Below, piece by piece: positions 39,600-50,959 of a stretch of 64,000 nt of DNA. The stretch is taken from contig JACGWO010000010.1 of NCBI GenBank assembly GCA_034509735.1, positions 17,311,193 to 17,375,192 of the forward strand. Reading direction: 5' to 3'. The notes under the pieces are model-generated. The model had not been told where the DNA came from. It saw nothing but the letters and a program-made list of their open reading frames with translations, and searched no databases. Each line of letters starts with the position of its first letter. Position 1 is the stretch's first letter. Position numbers and translations under genes: made by a program. Source of the stretch: Sesamum alatum (Eukaryota; Streptophyta; Magnoliopsida; Lamiales; Pedaliaceae).

Positions 39600-42500
39600 T
39601 TATGTCATTTTTCCTTTGGTAACGAGGAAAAATTGTGGATATGTTGCTTATACATATTGTATAAGTGGAGTTTATAAAATGCTAGATTATTGTTCTTTTT
39701 TAGGAATTAGTAGAAACCTCGTGTGTCGCAGCGCAATGTTTAGTACATGGATAAAATCTTTATATTATTTAATAATTTAATTAAGTAAAAATATAAGGTA
39801 ATTTATGAATTCAAAAATGTTATTTTGAAATTTAATAAGTATTTTACAGATGAAAAAAATCCTATTCATTAAGAAACTTAATGAATTTTAAAAATTATTG
39901 TAAAAACTTTCTATTTAATGAAAATTCAAAAGGTAAATAGTGATAAATAAATAGGTTGTTATGTAAACACATGATTCTGTTCATTTGTTTGTTCGGGATA
40001 GATATGTTTGCTTTTGGTTTCATGTATTTCTTGATTTAGATATGTTTGCTTTTGGTTTTATGTATTTCTTGATTTTTTCGATAAAATTATTAATTATCTC
40101 CCTATTGCTTGGTATTTGAATTTTAATATCGTCTTTTTTATTTATTATTATTATTTCCATCATCTTCTCAAGATATTGCATCATGTTTCTTATTGATTTG
40201 ATGCCTCTTAACCTTACCAATTTTACTTGGAATCTTATTAGTTAGTTGATGCTTTACCTTTTATTTCCTCCTCTAATTGGTAATGTATTCTTTTAGTTGT
40301 ATTCGGGAACATTCAATTTTCTATTTACTAATTCCATTTTTTTTAGTAGCATGAATTTGGTAGGTGTTTATAGGCTCATGTCTCAAATATTTGGAGTTAT
40401 GTTATAAACTAATAAATCAGTAATTTTGAAAATCAAGATACAAAAACTGACCAACTTTATTAAATTAAACTTTTTTATATTTAAAAGATAAGAAATTACT
40501 AAATTATATATATAATTGTCATTATAATGAATAAGAATAATTTTTTTTTGTTCTACTTGTTTTACTTCAATTTTGATTCAATCAAATTCATTTATATTGT
40601 TGGTTCTTTTACGATCAAATTAATTATTGTTTAAATTCAAGCAATCAATTAACAAGTAAAAGAATTGAAGCAAAATCTAAAAACTAAGACACAAATCAAT
40701 TGAAAGTGAAAAGGAATTTAAGAAAATTTTCAAAATTGATATAATTTTTTGAAATGCAAATCTATCCGCCACATGACCTCATTCTTCATTCCTTCTTAAA
40801 ACTTTAGATTATTTGTTTTATGATCTTCCCAAGTCACAACTTTGATTATTGTCAATTATATTCTTATTCTTTAGATAATCCAATATTTTTCCCTGTTCTC
40901 AATTTTCTTTCTTTTGTGAAATGTTTTCTCAACATGTCATGGACTGCGATTCGCACAAGTTTAACTTGAACTTGGCTATTAAATTTTTGATTCTTATCAA
41001 GTTTGAGTGCTTGATTGTATATCTCATTTCATCATTGTTTGTTGTTTTAAAATAATTGTATGTTACCAAAAGGTGCTTATTTTACTACACAAAGTTTATA
41101 TTTTTTGCAGAATTAAATCAAAGTATTTTAAACTTATATAGAGAATATTTTCTTACATGGTTATATCGATAAGTCATAAATTGATCGTATAATAAATTTA
41201 ATTTATTGAGTTTCTTCCCTAAACATTAATGAGAAGACAATTGATCCCTTCAAACATATTAAACGGTAAAAGTAAATTCGGATGTAAAATTTAATTTTAA
41301 ATAAAAGTTATACAAAAAAAAAAAAGAAGTATGGCAATAATATGAATTAATCTATCGTTACTTATAACTATTTGTATAATTAAAATAACAATCTTTGCTA
41401 CCATTTTCCTATATCAAAACAATCTAATATAAGAAATTAAGTATAAACCTAATGAAATATAAGACGAACTTTAATGTAGAAAGTTTTAACAATATATCAA
41501 TTAAAATTTGGTGAAACTATGAGAAATATATGAAATATTATTTAGATGATAATCAAACTATTAATAAGTACACATGTTCGTGTTTTTCAAGAACAATGTT
41601 TTATGTATAATTTACACTCTTTTACTTTTTTCAATATATTTTTGCCTCTCTGAAAGACTTAGGCTAGAATATTTATGTTCCATGGTGTCTTGTCTTTTCT
41701 ACTCTTATACAACTTCTATATTGCATAAAGAATATTAAGGGTACATGAATTTAAATATTTAACTAATTAAACTTGACCATTAATATCATATTAACTTTAT
41801 CTGATACTATAAAACCAATCCAATTTATGAACGTGCAAGCAATTTAATGTTAACTTTTACCTTTATATGTAATATTATTTTTTAGGTGTTTTGGAAGTGA
41901 CAATTTTTATGGCAATTATTATAGTAGGCTTTTAGATATTTTTAAAATAAAAGACTTTATTGATTCTCTTTATGTTCATAGTTGTAATTAAAATTATTAT
42001 TTTCTGCTTATTCGATAAATGAATTTATTTTTCATTTTATTTTATTTTGAACATTTGTTAAAAGTGTAACTTTTAATTGTTAATTACTTTTAATTTTTAT
42101 TATGTCTAAATAATTTAAAAATATACCAAGGAATTAAAAAAATATATGTCTCAATCAAAGATTTTGTAACTTTTATCTTATGGTTTATTTCGGATTATGG
42201 TAATTCATATTTATTTGGTATTACTGAAGTATTTGATGAAAATGAACTATAAATGTATGAGGATTGAAATTTAAGAGTTAATGTTTTACATTAAATGTAG
42301 TATTAATTAGTGGTTAATTATAGTAGGAGTTAATAAGTCTATCAATTTATATTTTTATCCTTACTAATAATAATATCTTGGGGATAATTCACTCAAGCCA
42401 AAAAAAGAAATTATTTTTACTTGGATTCATACTTTATATAGAATGTAGATATAGACAAGTCTTTAAAACTTTTGGAATAAAACTAGACCATTGGAGCTTG

Positions 42501-42714
42501 TAAGATATATTAGTAACGATAAAATGGTAATTAATTTGAAGGACTATGTGAAGATTTTAAAAATAAGTTAGGAACTTCTTACTTTTCTTAAAAGAGTTTT
42601 TTCACATATTAATTGATCATTGTGATATTATAAAGGAAAGGGGTCTTATAAATATAAAGTAGTAGTTTTTATACCATTATACCAAATTATTATAATATTT
42701 ACCCTTCAATTCTA
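39600..42714. other. AT-rich intergenic spacer
   Basis: Over 3 kb with no convincing gene. A short direct repeat (gatatgtttgcttttggttt.atgtatttcttgat) occurs at 40001-40035 and 40040-40073. From 42640 there is 'ggggtcttataaatataaagtagtagttttta', repeated at 42980, flanking the Helitron-like element at 42715. Confidence 0.55.
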
Positions 42715-42962
42715 TCTATACTAGTATAAAAAAAAAATACATTTTTATTCACAAAGAACAGTTACTTATATTAAGACATTAACTTTTTATTATGCCATAA
42801 TTACCCTTAAGTTGGGTTAATTTTTCTCTCTCTTTCTTTTTTCTTTTCTTTTTTTTAATGTGATGTATTAGTTTATATATTTTTCTTATTTATAATTAAT
42901 ATTTTAAAATGCAAGATATTATTTATTATAAGCATGTAGGAACAACGTGCCACGTTGATTAG
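42715..42962 (+). mobile_element. Short Helitron-like element
   Basis: Starts TCTATACTAGTATAAA and ends aacgtgccacgttgattag, next to T. Head and tail match the element at 46811-47288 (head TCTATACTATTATATAAA, tail with a small hairpin and CTAG). It has the Helitron hallmarks of 5' TC, a 3' hairpin and no TSD, though the last bases are TTAG rather than CTAG. No Rep/helicase coding. The phrase 'ggggtcttataaata' occurs on both sides, so it may sit in a duplicated host repeat. Confidence 0.6.
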
Positions 42963-43584
42963 TACTATTATAAAGAGAAGGGGTCTTATAAATACAAGTG
43001 GTAGTTTTTATATCACTACACCAAATTATGATAATACCAAAAATGCCCTTCAACTTCCCAACTCATGTAATGAATTAAATTAAGTTCCTTTGAAAAATTA
43101 ATTCCATGCAATTACATGTACTCAAAATTTAAATTTACTCCCATTTTCTTTAAGTTTATTGCTAATTGGAATAGAAATAATATATTAGTATTCATGTTGC
43201 ATATGTATATATAATCATAGTTATCAATGTACCATATATATTTCATACAAAGTTTAATTTTTTAATTTAATTTGAGAAATTAATATGTATCGATAATTAA
43301 TGCATTTAAAAAAATTAATAGATAATTTATGTATATGATGTTGTAAAGCAATGACAAAATTTAATGTATAGGAACAAATTATGAGTTTGAATAAAATAAA
43401 AACATTATTAAAATTATGCATGAAGGTACTCTATGCCAAAAAAATATTACTAAAAATCATGCGTGCAGGTATTGCGTGCCACAATTTTTAATATACTCTA
43501 TTAGAGCAAGAGTTTGTTTAAATGGTTTGGTTGACGGTGTCTATGGAAACGCGATACCTAAAAACCAGAACACCAATGATAATA
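42963..43584. other. AT-rich spacer with Helitron-tail remnants
   Basis: Near 43420-43490 two stretches ('gcatgaaggtactctatgcc' and 'catgcgtgcaggtattgcgtgcc') resemble the hairpin end of the Helitron-like family at 46811. Nothing else recognised. Confidence 0.5.
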
Positions 43585-43853
43585 TGCGATAATTATATTT
43601 AAACTCTTTGATCTATGCTTTGTTTATGCAAATTATTTTGTTTTTGGATAATGACATAAACCACCATTGTCAGAAAAAAATAGGGGTAGTTTGTGTAATG
43701 GTGGTAATATTTTTGGGGGTATTTTCAAAAAAAGGGGTGATTATTGTAAATGATGTTGATATTTTTGGTATATGTAAGTGTAATTATCTAAAAGGTATGA
43801 ATAATTTATGTAAACAGATCATAGATCATGAGCTATTAATGTAATTATCACGT
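43585..43853. mobile_element. Palindromic MITE of about 270 bp
   Basis: The left arm 'gcgataattatatttaaactctttgatctatg.tttgtttatgcaaattatt' is mirrored by the right arm 'aataatttatgtaaacagatcatagatcatgagctattaatgtaattatcacg'. The internal 78-codon ORF is a by-product. The ends resemble those of the larger inverted-repeat element at 44693-47365. Confidence 0.65.
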
Positions 43854-44289
43854 ATAGTATTAATAAAAAATGATAGTGTAAATTTTTTTACATCATGAAG
43901 TATATATATATATATATATATATGTTGAGAAAATCTTCTGTAATGTACGAAATATTGATTTTTTTTATAAGCCTAAGGGCGAACTACGTTCCCCCCCCCC
44001 CCCCAAATATAAATTTTTGCACTAACTTCTCTTAAAATATCAAAAGGTGATGGTCTTTTTGTTTTTTGGTTTGATTATTATAAGATTATATTAATATCTC
44101 AATAAATTAAGCAATATATACAATTCAATTAATACACTAATATTCGATCCATATATTGATCAACTGATGTAGATTCTATTAGATTTGGATATTTGGCACA
44201 AAATATCATTTTTTGTTTTGGTTTTAGGTAAATTTCATTCTTCTGAATTATATCGCAAATCTATATTTTATAGTTTTGTCAAGTTTTAT

Positions 44290-44329
<40 letters not shown>

Positions 44330-44692
44330 TACTTAAAATGAAATTCTTGTGAAGTTTGAACCTAGGCAGGAATCATGATTGGTATATATTATATAGGATG
44401 CCCGAATACTAAAGCCTCGTAGTTAAGCCAAATCATCTCAACATAATCCAAGCAACAATTGCTTTTGAATGAATTAATTTAGTAGTAGTACTCATCACTA
44501 ATTAATATCCTAGATCTCTACATAATGTAAAACCATAAGAATATTTCCTCGTAGACATATGTTGCCCCATGATCATCATTATTCTACCTCAACCTCTGTA
44601 CCATGATCCTCAACTAACGCCAATTCTTGTTGGCTCAATTTGTAAAAATTAATTGTCGTGACACGTTATTCCTATATGCATAGAATAAAAAG
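43854..44692. other. AT-rich spacer with simple repeats
   Basis: (TA)n at 43900-43922 and 44287-44328, and a run of C at 43991-44004. No gene seen. Confidence 0.6.
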
Positions 44693-44877
44693 AAATAATT
44701 ATATTTACACCTTCTTATTTATTGTCATTTTATATAAATTACCCATATCTTTTGAAAAATTACAAAAATCACCGCTGGCAACCCTTAAAACCCGAAAATA
44801 CCGCTATTGACCCGGTCAATGTAATGTTTATGGGGATGAGTACTATGACACCATATATTTTTCTTTTACTAGTTATA

Positions 44878-45432
44878 CTAATTTTTAATTTAAATTTAAA
44901 CTATTTTATTAATTTTTTTAATTGATCTCTTTATAAAATTACATCTTTAATAATTGAAATATTCAATTATTCAATTAATATATTAAAAGTTAGTTACTAG
45001 ATTATCAGTTTAAATTAAAAAATTATCTCACTTGTATGAATTATTAGAAACTACTAAAATTAATAAATTATGCATCTTCTATTTTTATTTATAACTAAAT
45101 TTTACTTAAATTATTAAATTACAATTCAAAAATAATTTATGTATTTTAAGAATTTAGTAAAATAGTTTAACTATTAATATGTATTTTGAATTATAACTTA
45201 TTAATTTTTAGTAAAATTTAGTCATAAATAAAAAAAGATAAATAATCTATTAATTTTAATAGCTTCATATAATTTACAAGTGCAATAATTTTTTAGTTTA
45301 AACTTACAATCTAGAAACTAATTTTATTAATATATTAATTTAATAATTTAATATTTCAATCATCAAAGGTGTAATTTTATATAGAAATTCAATTAAAATA
45401 ATTAATAGAATAATTTAAACTTAAAATTAAAA
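44878..45432. repeat. AT-rich inverted repeat (about 555 bp)
   Basis: Left arm 'tttaaactattttattaa...attgatctctttataaaattacatctttaataattgaaatatt' pairs over about 270 bp with the right arm, centred near 45150. Almost no loop. Sits inside the larger inverted-repeat element. Confidence 0.75.
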
Positions 45433-45434
45433 TT

Positions 45435-46592
45435 GGGCTAAATTGCCTTTTTCATCCCATAAAAGGGACTTATCAAATTCAGTTCCACGGTTAAGGAATT
45501 TTTGATTTGGTCCCAATTTTTGACGAAAACTTGTCAACTTAGTCCCAGGCCCCATTTTTCGTTAAGTTTTAATGGAAGAATGGAGACTCCATTAAGTATA
45601 GTTGGGCTAAATTACCTTTCTCGATCCATAAAGAAGCAATTTTTCAAATTCAGCCCCACACTTTACAGGATTTATGATTTGGTCCATTTTTAGATGAAAA
45701 GTTGCCAACTCAGTCCCAAACCCCATTTTTCGTCAAGTTTTAACGGAAGGACGGAGACCCCGTTAAATGGCTGTTAAGGTTTGAGGGAAACTACACACGT
45801 GATTTTATCATGATTTGTCTGCTTATTCCACCTCCAAGTCGAACAACAAGTCACCCCCCAACTCTAAAAATCTTAGTCATTCTCTTCCAAATCGCTTGCG
45901 ATTACTGGTTCGATTTCAAGAAAAGTATAAGATCTCAAGTGAAGATAGTGAATATTAACAGATTCACGACGATGCCCTTGCGGCCCAGCCATCAGATCGA
46001 TCAAGTGAAGATAGTGAACATTGGCAGATGTACTCAACTCGATTAGATGACTGAGCTGGAAGAACATCGTCGCGAATTTGCCAATGTTCACTATCTTCAC
46101 TTAAAATCTTGTGTTTTTCTTGAAATCAAACCAGTTACCGCAAGCGATTTTGGAAGAGATGACTGAAGAGATTTATAAGGTTAGGGGGGTGACCTGATGT
46201 TCAATTTGGGGGTGGAATGAGTAGATAAATCACATGTATAATTTTCTTCCAACGTTAATAGCTATTTAACAGGGTCTCCGTCCTTCTGTTAAAATTTGAT
46301 GGAAATTGGGCTCCTGTACTAAGTTGACAACTTTTTGTTTAAAAATGGGACCAAATTAGAAATTCCGTAAAGCGTGGGGCGAAATTGGAAAAAGTCCCTT
46401 CTTTATGGGACGAAAAAGATAATTTAGCCTAACTTTACCTAACAGTCTCCATTCTTCCGTTAAAACTTGACGGAAAATGGGGCCTGGGACTGAGTTGACA
46501 ACTTTTCGTCTAAAAATGGGACAATCGAAAATTCTGTAAAGCATTGAATTGGAAAGGTCCCTTCTTTATGGGAAGAAAAAAGCAATTTAGCC
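45435..46592. mobile_element. Foldback element with doubled terminal units (about 1.16 kb)
   Basis: Each end starts GGGCTAAATTGCC or its relative GGCTAAATTGC. Each arm (about 560 bp) carries two tandem copies of a 170-bp unit (at about 45435 and 45604 on the left; mirrored at about 46430 and 46592 on the right). Every unit contains 'tcccataaa', 'ggtcccatttttagac' and 'gttttaacggaag' words. The centre (about 45930-46100) is a shorter palindrome around 'caagtgaagatagtgaa'. No transposase. Confidence 0.8.
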
Positions 46593-46810
46593 TTAAAAAT
46601 GGTATATATATATATATATATATAATTTAAAAAAATATATGGTGTCATATTACTAGTTCCCCTAAACATTACTTTGACACCCCTCTACCTTTCGGTAATT
46701 ACAGAAACACCCCTGAGGGCATTTCTGTCATGAAAAATTTATATTAAAGCTTGACCGGATCAACAGGGGCATTTTCGAGTTTTATAGGCTACCAGGGGTG
46801 GTTTGTTTAA

Positions 46811-47288
46811 TCTATACTATTATATAAAAGAAACTCCATTGTTACTCATAAATGGCGGTTAATGAGATCACCGCACCGCTTTTTTGTAATGCCAAAAATA
46901 ACCCCTAAGTGATAAGATAAATACTTTATTCAAATTTCCAAAATTTATATTAATTGATAAATTAATTTTTTCTTTCTGTTCTTTTTTTTTTTTTAATGTG
47001 ATGTGTTTCTGTACTATTATATAAAAAAAATCCATTTTTTACTCACAAATGGCAATTAATGACACCACCACATCGCTTTTTTGTAATGTCAAAAATAACC
47101 CTCAACTGATAAGATAACTACTTTATTCAACTTTTCAAATTTTATATTAATTGATAAATTAGTTTTTTCTTTTATTTTTTTTAATGTGATATGTTAGTTA
47201 ATATATTTTACTCTTATTTATAATATATTTTAAAGCGTAAAAAATTATTTATTATATGCACGCAGGAATGGCGTGCCACAACGACTAG
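46811..47288 (+). mobile_element. Non-autonomous Helitron (478 bp)
   Basis: Starts TCTATACTATTATATAAA, preceded by A; ends CTAG, followed by T. A perfect 6-bp stem (GCACGC/GCGTGC, 47258-47276) lies 12 bases before the end. There is no TSD. All are Helitron hallmarks. The inverted partner arm at about 44740-44770 preserves the uninterrupted site, which fixes both ends. A second head (TCTGTACTATTATATAAA) at 47009 shows that it is a tandem of a 3'-truncated and a complete copy. Confidence 0.85.
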
Positions 47289-47365
47289 TTTTTCAAAAGG
47301 TAAGGATGGATTATGTAAAAGGACAATAGATAAGGGGGGTGTAAATGTAATTATCCCTAATAAAT

Positions 47366-48146
47366 AATCTTTCACGCATGAGAAGAAAATACTTTTTGGT
47401 TACAATTTAATTGGCTATGGATTAAAATCATGGTAAATAATTATTATTAACTATGTTAAACAAAAACAATTGCGAAAACCTAGATTATATATCCACTATT
47501 GAAACTATTTTCGCTATGACTATGGGCCATGGGAAATGTTTTTGCTATGACATTTTAGCCATGACAAAATATTTTAGCCACGCTCGCAAAAATCACGGCC
47601 AACACTGTTGCATGACTCTAGTGAATGACTACTTACTACGGCTATTTATTTTTAACCATGATAATTAGCCATGGTTAAAGGTTAAATTTTTCTTGACGTT
47701 TTAAAAATATATTACAAATAAGAATAAAATAGATAAAATATATTAATTAGACGATTAAGTTAATGTAAAACTGGAAAGTTGAATAAGCTAATTATTTTAT
47801 CAGTTGAAGGAAATTTTTATAATAACAAAAAATTGGTACAATAGTGTCAAAACTGTCAATTTGTATTTATAACACCTTTTTTTTTTTTTTTAATAGTATG
47901 GAAACGCCATTTTCAATAAGATGCTTGTAATTTTCTATTTACATCATTTTCATTAAGATGCTTGTAGTTTTCTATTTCTCTACGAGGGTTGTAATTGTGA
48001 GTAATTTGCAAGTATTTATGTAAGTGATTTATGATTTTGAGAATATGTTCTGACTTATACATTGATCCATCAACATTATTTATTCTAAATCAACCTTGGT
48101 ATGACCGTACACATGATCCTCAACTTGCACCAACCCACTTGTCAGC
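47366..48146. other. AT-rich spacer
   Basis: A short tandem duplication 'ttttca.taagatgcttgta.ttttctattt' lies at about 47910-47980. A 71-codon ORF at 47453-47668 has an unusual run of repeated 'gctatgac' words and no recognisable domain. Confidence 0.5.
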
Positions 48147-48149
48147 TTA

Positions 48150-48433
48150 GAGGGTGTTTGGCTAAGCTTATAAGCTCCTCAAAATATCTCATAAGATGTA
48201 TGAGAGCTTATAAGCTCTAAAAAGCTATTTGACAAATTTTTCTTAAAAGAGCTTATAAGATCTCAATATAAGATGTTTTGAATCTTATAAGCTCTTTAGA
48301 AAAAAAGTTAACCTCCTTCAACTTTTTTTTTAAAATCTTATAAGCTTTATAAGATTAATGTATAATTAGACAAAAATACCCTCATTCACACACTCTCTAT
48401 CTCTCTCTCTCTCTCACACACACATCTCTCTCA

Positions 48434-48510
<77 letters not shown>

Positions 48511-49214
48511 TTTCTCTCTCTCACCACACACACACCCTCACACACACAAATACACTTTCTCTCTCTTAAGATCTAAAGCATTTTATTGGTATTTAATTTT
48601 TCTTTCAATTGAAAATGAGAAATTATTTCATTACTTAATAAATTATTATTTATGAAACCAAAAGAATGCTATTGATATTATATTTACTGATAAAATATAA
48701 ATTAACGACATTAAAAATTATACGACTGAAAAATTGTCATTTCGTTAACAAAGAGAATATCAATTATACATCAATGTCAATATTCGACTAACATTAATAT
48801 ACATATATATTATTTTTATTAAAAAAATTAGGTAATAATTATAATTATTTTCTTATTTTTAAAAAATATTATCTAATAAATTTTTATTCGAAGTTAATCT
48901 AATGTGTACTATTTACGAAATTATTTTAAAAATATTTAAAAACAATATATGTCAACAAAAAATAACAATTTATTTGATTTTAGTAGTATCATGTCCTTTT
49001 TGATCATTTTACCAATAAAAAGACATTATTATGTCAAACACCCTAATATCTTATAAGATGTGAAAACATCTTATAAGCTTTAATATGTTATTTTACCCAA
49101 ACACTTTACGAGCTTATTTTTAAAATAACATCCAACATCTTATAAGATCCTAAAACATCTTATTAGATGTAGGAGCTTATAAGATGTTTTAAAAAAGCTT
49201 AGCCAAACACCCTC
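48150..49214. mobile_element. Tourist-like PIF/Harbinger MITE (1065 bp)
   Basis: Perfect 20-bp terminal inverted repeats, GAGGGTGTTTGGCTAAGCTT, flanked on both sides by TTA (48147-48149 and 49215-49217), the trinucleotide target of PIF/Harbinger. Subterminal 'cttataagatgt'/'acatcttataag' words repeat at both ends. No transposase ORF, so movement would need a partner element. Confidence 0.9.
48387..48565. repeat. (CT)n/(CA)n compound microsatellite
   Basis: Alternating ctctct and cacaca blocks within the Tourist-like MITE. Confidence 0.95.
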
Positions 49215-49243
49215 TTAGTTGGTTATAAGGACGAGCGGCTTTT

Positions 49244-49650
49244 CACTACAATAAAAGATGATATTAACTGATAAATTCAAAATTGTCACTAAAAATATAT
49301 TCTAAGTGATAATAATTTTAATCTTATCGCAATATAATTATTAGCGATAATAATTGTACTAACTTGTCACTATAAATAATTATCAACACATCTATAACAA
49401 CAACTTCATATTTGATATTACCACATTATCACTATACACATGTCATCAATTATTTATAGTGATAATTTCACACAACAATTTCTTGTCACTAATTATTCCT
49501 AGTGATAACATTCACTTATATATTGTCACAATTAACATTATAAAAATTATTATATAGACAAAATAAAAATTCTTATTACTTATATATAATTAGTGACAAT
49601 ACTAATATAATCACTTAATTTTGTGTCACTAATATTTCCTATTTTGTGGT
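49244..49650. mobile_element. CACTA-like MITE
   Basis: Begins CACTACAATAAAAGATG, matching the CACTACAA terminus of plant CACTA (EnSpm) elements. It is filled with subterminal words 'ttgtcacta' and 'tagtgataa' in both orientations. The right end (attttgtggt) is a decayed partner of the start. No TSD fixed. Confidence 0.55.
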
Positions 49651-50040
49651 TCTTCCTGTTAATTGAGTGTGAATTAATGAATTTGATTCCCTTCACCAAT
49701 GTGAAGACTGTGTTTGTTGGGCAATTTATAAGTACCATTGTAATTAATTCACAGCCCTCAAAACATTTTGGCCCATTTATATTATTATTATTAAAAAAAA
49801 AAAAATTAGTTACACGTGTACCACTTCAGCAGTATACATTGCGAAAATGTGACCAATCGCGAGCAGTTAACAATTTTTTTTTTTAAAAATTAGGGTCGCT
49901 GCCTGGGGTAGCGACCCTTTTTTGTTTAAATTTTAAATTTTATTTTTTTTAAAATTTAATTTAGTGTATTATCATTAATTTATATTTTAATTCACTAATT
50001 AAATTTTATTTTATTATTTCTAGCTAATTATAATTAATTT
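49651..50040. other. Spacer with a 9-bp-stem hairpin
   Basis: AGGGTCGCT (49892-49900) and AGCGACCCT (49910-49918) form a perfect stem with a 9-base loop, followed by T residues. No gene is adjacent. An 87-codon ORF at 49623-49886 has no recognisable domain. Confidence 0.6.
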
Positions 50041-50206
50041 GTTGCCTTGCAGGAGCTTGTGCCCAATCCATTTCATTAGGTATTCGGGTACTTTAACGTC
50101 GACTTGGACGAGTTGATGTATGAAAAGTATCGTCGTGGACCAATTGAATATTGGGAATATTCCAATAATCTTTCACCATTATTAGTTGGAAAGAATTAGA
50201 ATATGT
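50041..50206 (+). pseudogene. Unidentified coding-like fragment
   Basis: After 'ccttgcag' (a plausible 3' splice site ending at 50052), the frame reads about 49 codons with one internal stop. The peptide is rich in Tyr, Glu and Asn (VDLDELMYEKYRRGPIEYWEY) and the base composition is more gene-like than its AT-rich flanks. I do not recognise the family. It may be a captured exon or a TE remnant. Confidence 0.3.
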
Positions 50207-50650
50207 CATTCGTTAAGGTATTAAAGCATACTATTCCTTAACCATTGATGCAGTGTTTATTATTTCTCTAACCTATTGTAACATTCTAATTAACAAAGAA
50301 AATACACATAAAATAGGAAGGGAGGCCTATTATTTGTGTTTTTTTTTAATTTTCAAATTTTGATACAGTAATTAAAGTGACGATATGTTCATTTATACGT
50401 AATCTCATGATAAATATATTAATTTGACACGACATCTCATTATAAAATATAATTGTATTAATTAATCCAAACTTATTAATATTTCAAATGAAAAATTTAT
50501 ACAAAATTAAAAATAAATATTTTTTACTGAAAATTTAAAATATATATATTTTTTACTGAAAATTAAAAATTAAAAATGAAAATACAAACAAACAGAACTA
50601 CTACAAGTGAAGTACATGCTGACAAGATTGTTGGATATTAAGACATATTA

Positions 50651-50959
50651 TTGTCAGAATCATCATTCCCTCTTTCGGTAAACGTCCACAATGAATGGAC
50701 TTTGTGTCTGTTACTGTTAGAGTTTTTGTTCCAGGATACTGAGACATTGCATGATTGTGAGTGGGGGCCCACTCACCACCAATATTCAAATACCAACAAG
50801 TCATCTACCAAAACCCACAAAAAAAGAATCATTATCGCTGTTGGAATATTAGAAAAAGGCCGAAGCAGCAAAGCAAAGAAATTTTTGTACAGTGACATGT
50901 CCGTTTCCAAGGCTTTGACTCAGAAGGAGCTGTGTAAGAAATTGATGGCTGTCGCATAA
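50651..50959 (+). CDS. Uncharacterised 102-codon ORF
   Basis: Open from ATG at 50651 to TAA at 50957-50959. The product has a hydrophobic middle (LCLLLLEFLF, about residues 18-27), a Ser/Thr/Lys-rich segment, then a basic C-terminus (KKRIIIAVGILEKGRSSKAKKF...). Composition is less AT-rich than the surroundings. I recognise no domain, and the N-terminal half may be chance. It may be a fragment of a larger lost gene. Confidence 0.2.
   Translation: MSESSFPLSVNVHNEWTLCLLLLEFLFQDTETLHDCEWGPTHHQYSNTNKSSTKTHKKRIIIAVGILEKGRSSKAKKFLYSDMSVSKALTQKELCKKLMAVA

Larger units (their letters stand above)
44693..47365. mobile_element. Large inverted-repeat element (MULE/foldback-like), split by a Helitron
   Basis: The left arm (44693-44870, from ataattatatttacacc to atgacaccatatattttt) pairs with the right arm read inverted. 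The right arm lies in two parts, 46620-46810 and 47289-47365, because the Helitron at 46811-47288 sits in it. Shared blocks are: ataattacatttacacc; a 'ccttttgaaaaa' block; 'ccggtcaa'; and atgacaccatatatttttt. The interior holds two more foldbacks. No TSD could be fixed and no transposase is present. Confidence 0.7.

Noticed and set aside
49892..49930. Rho-independent-terminator-like hairpin
   Set aside because: The genome is plant nuclear DNA and no gene precedes it; a bacterial terminator makes no sense here.
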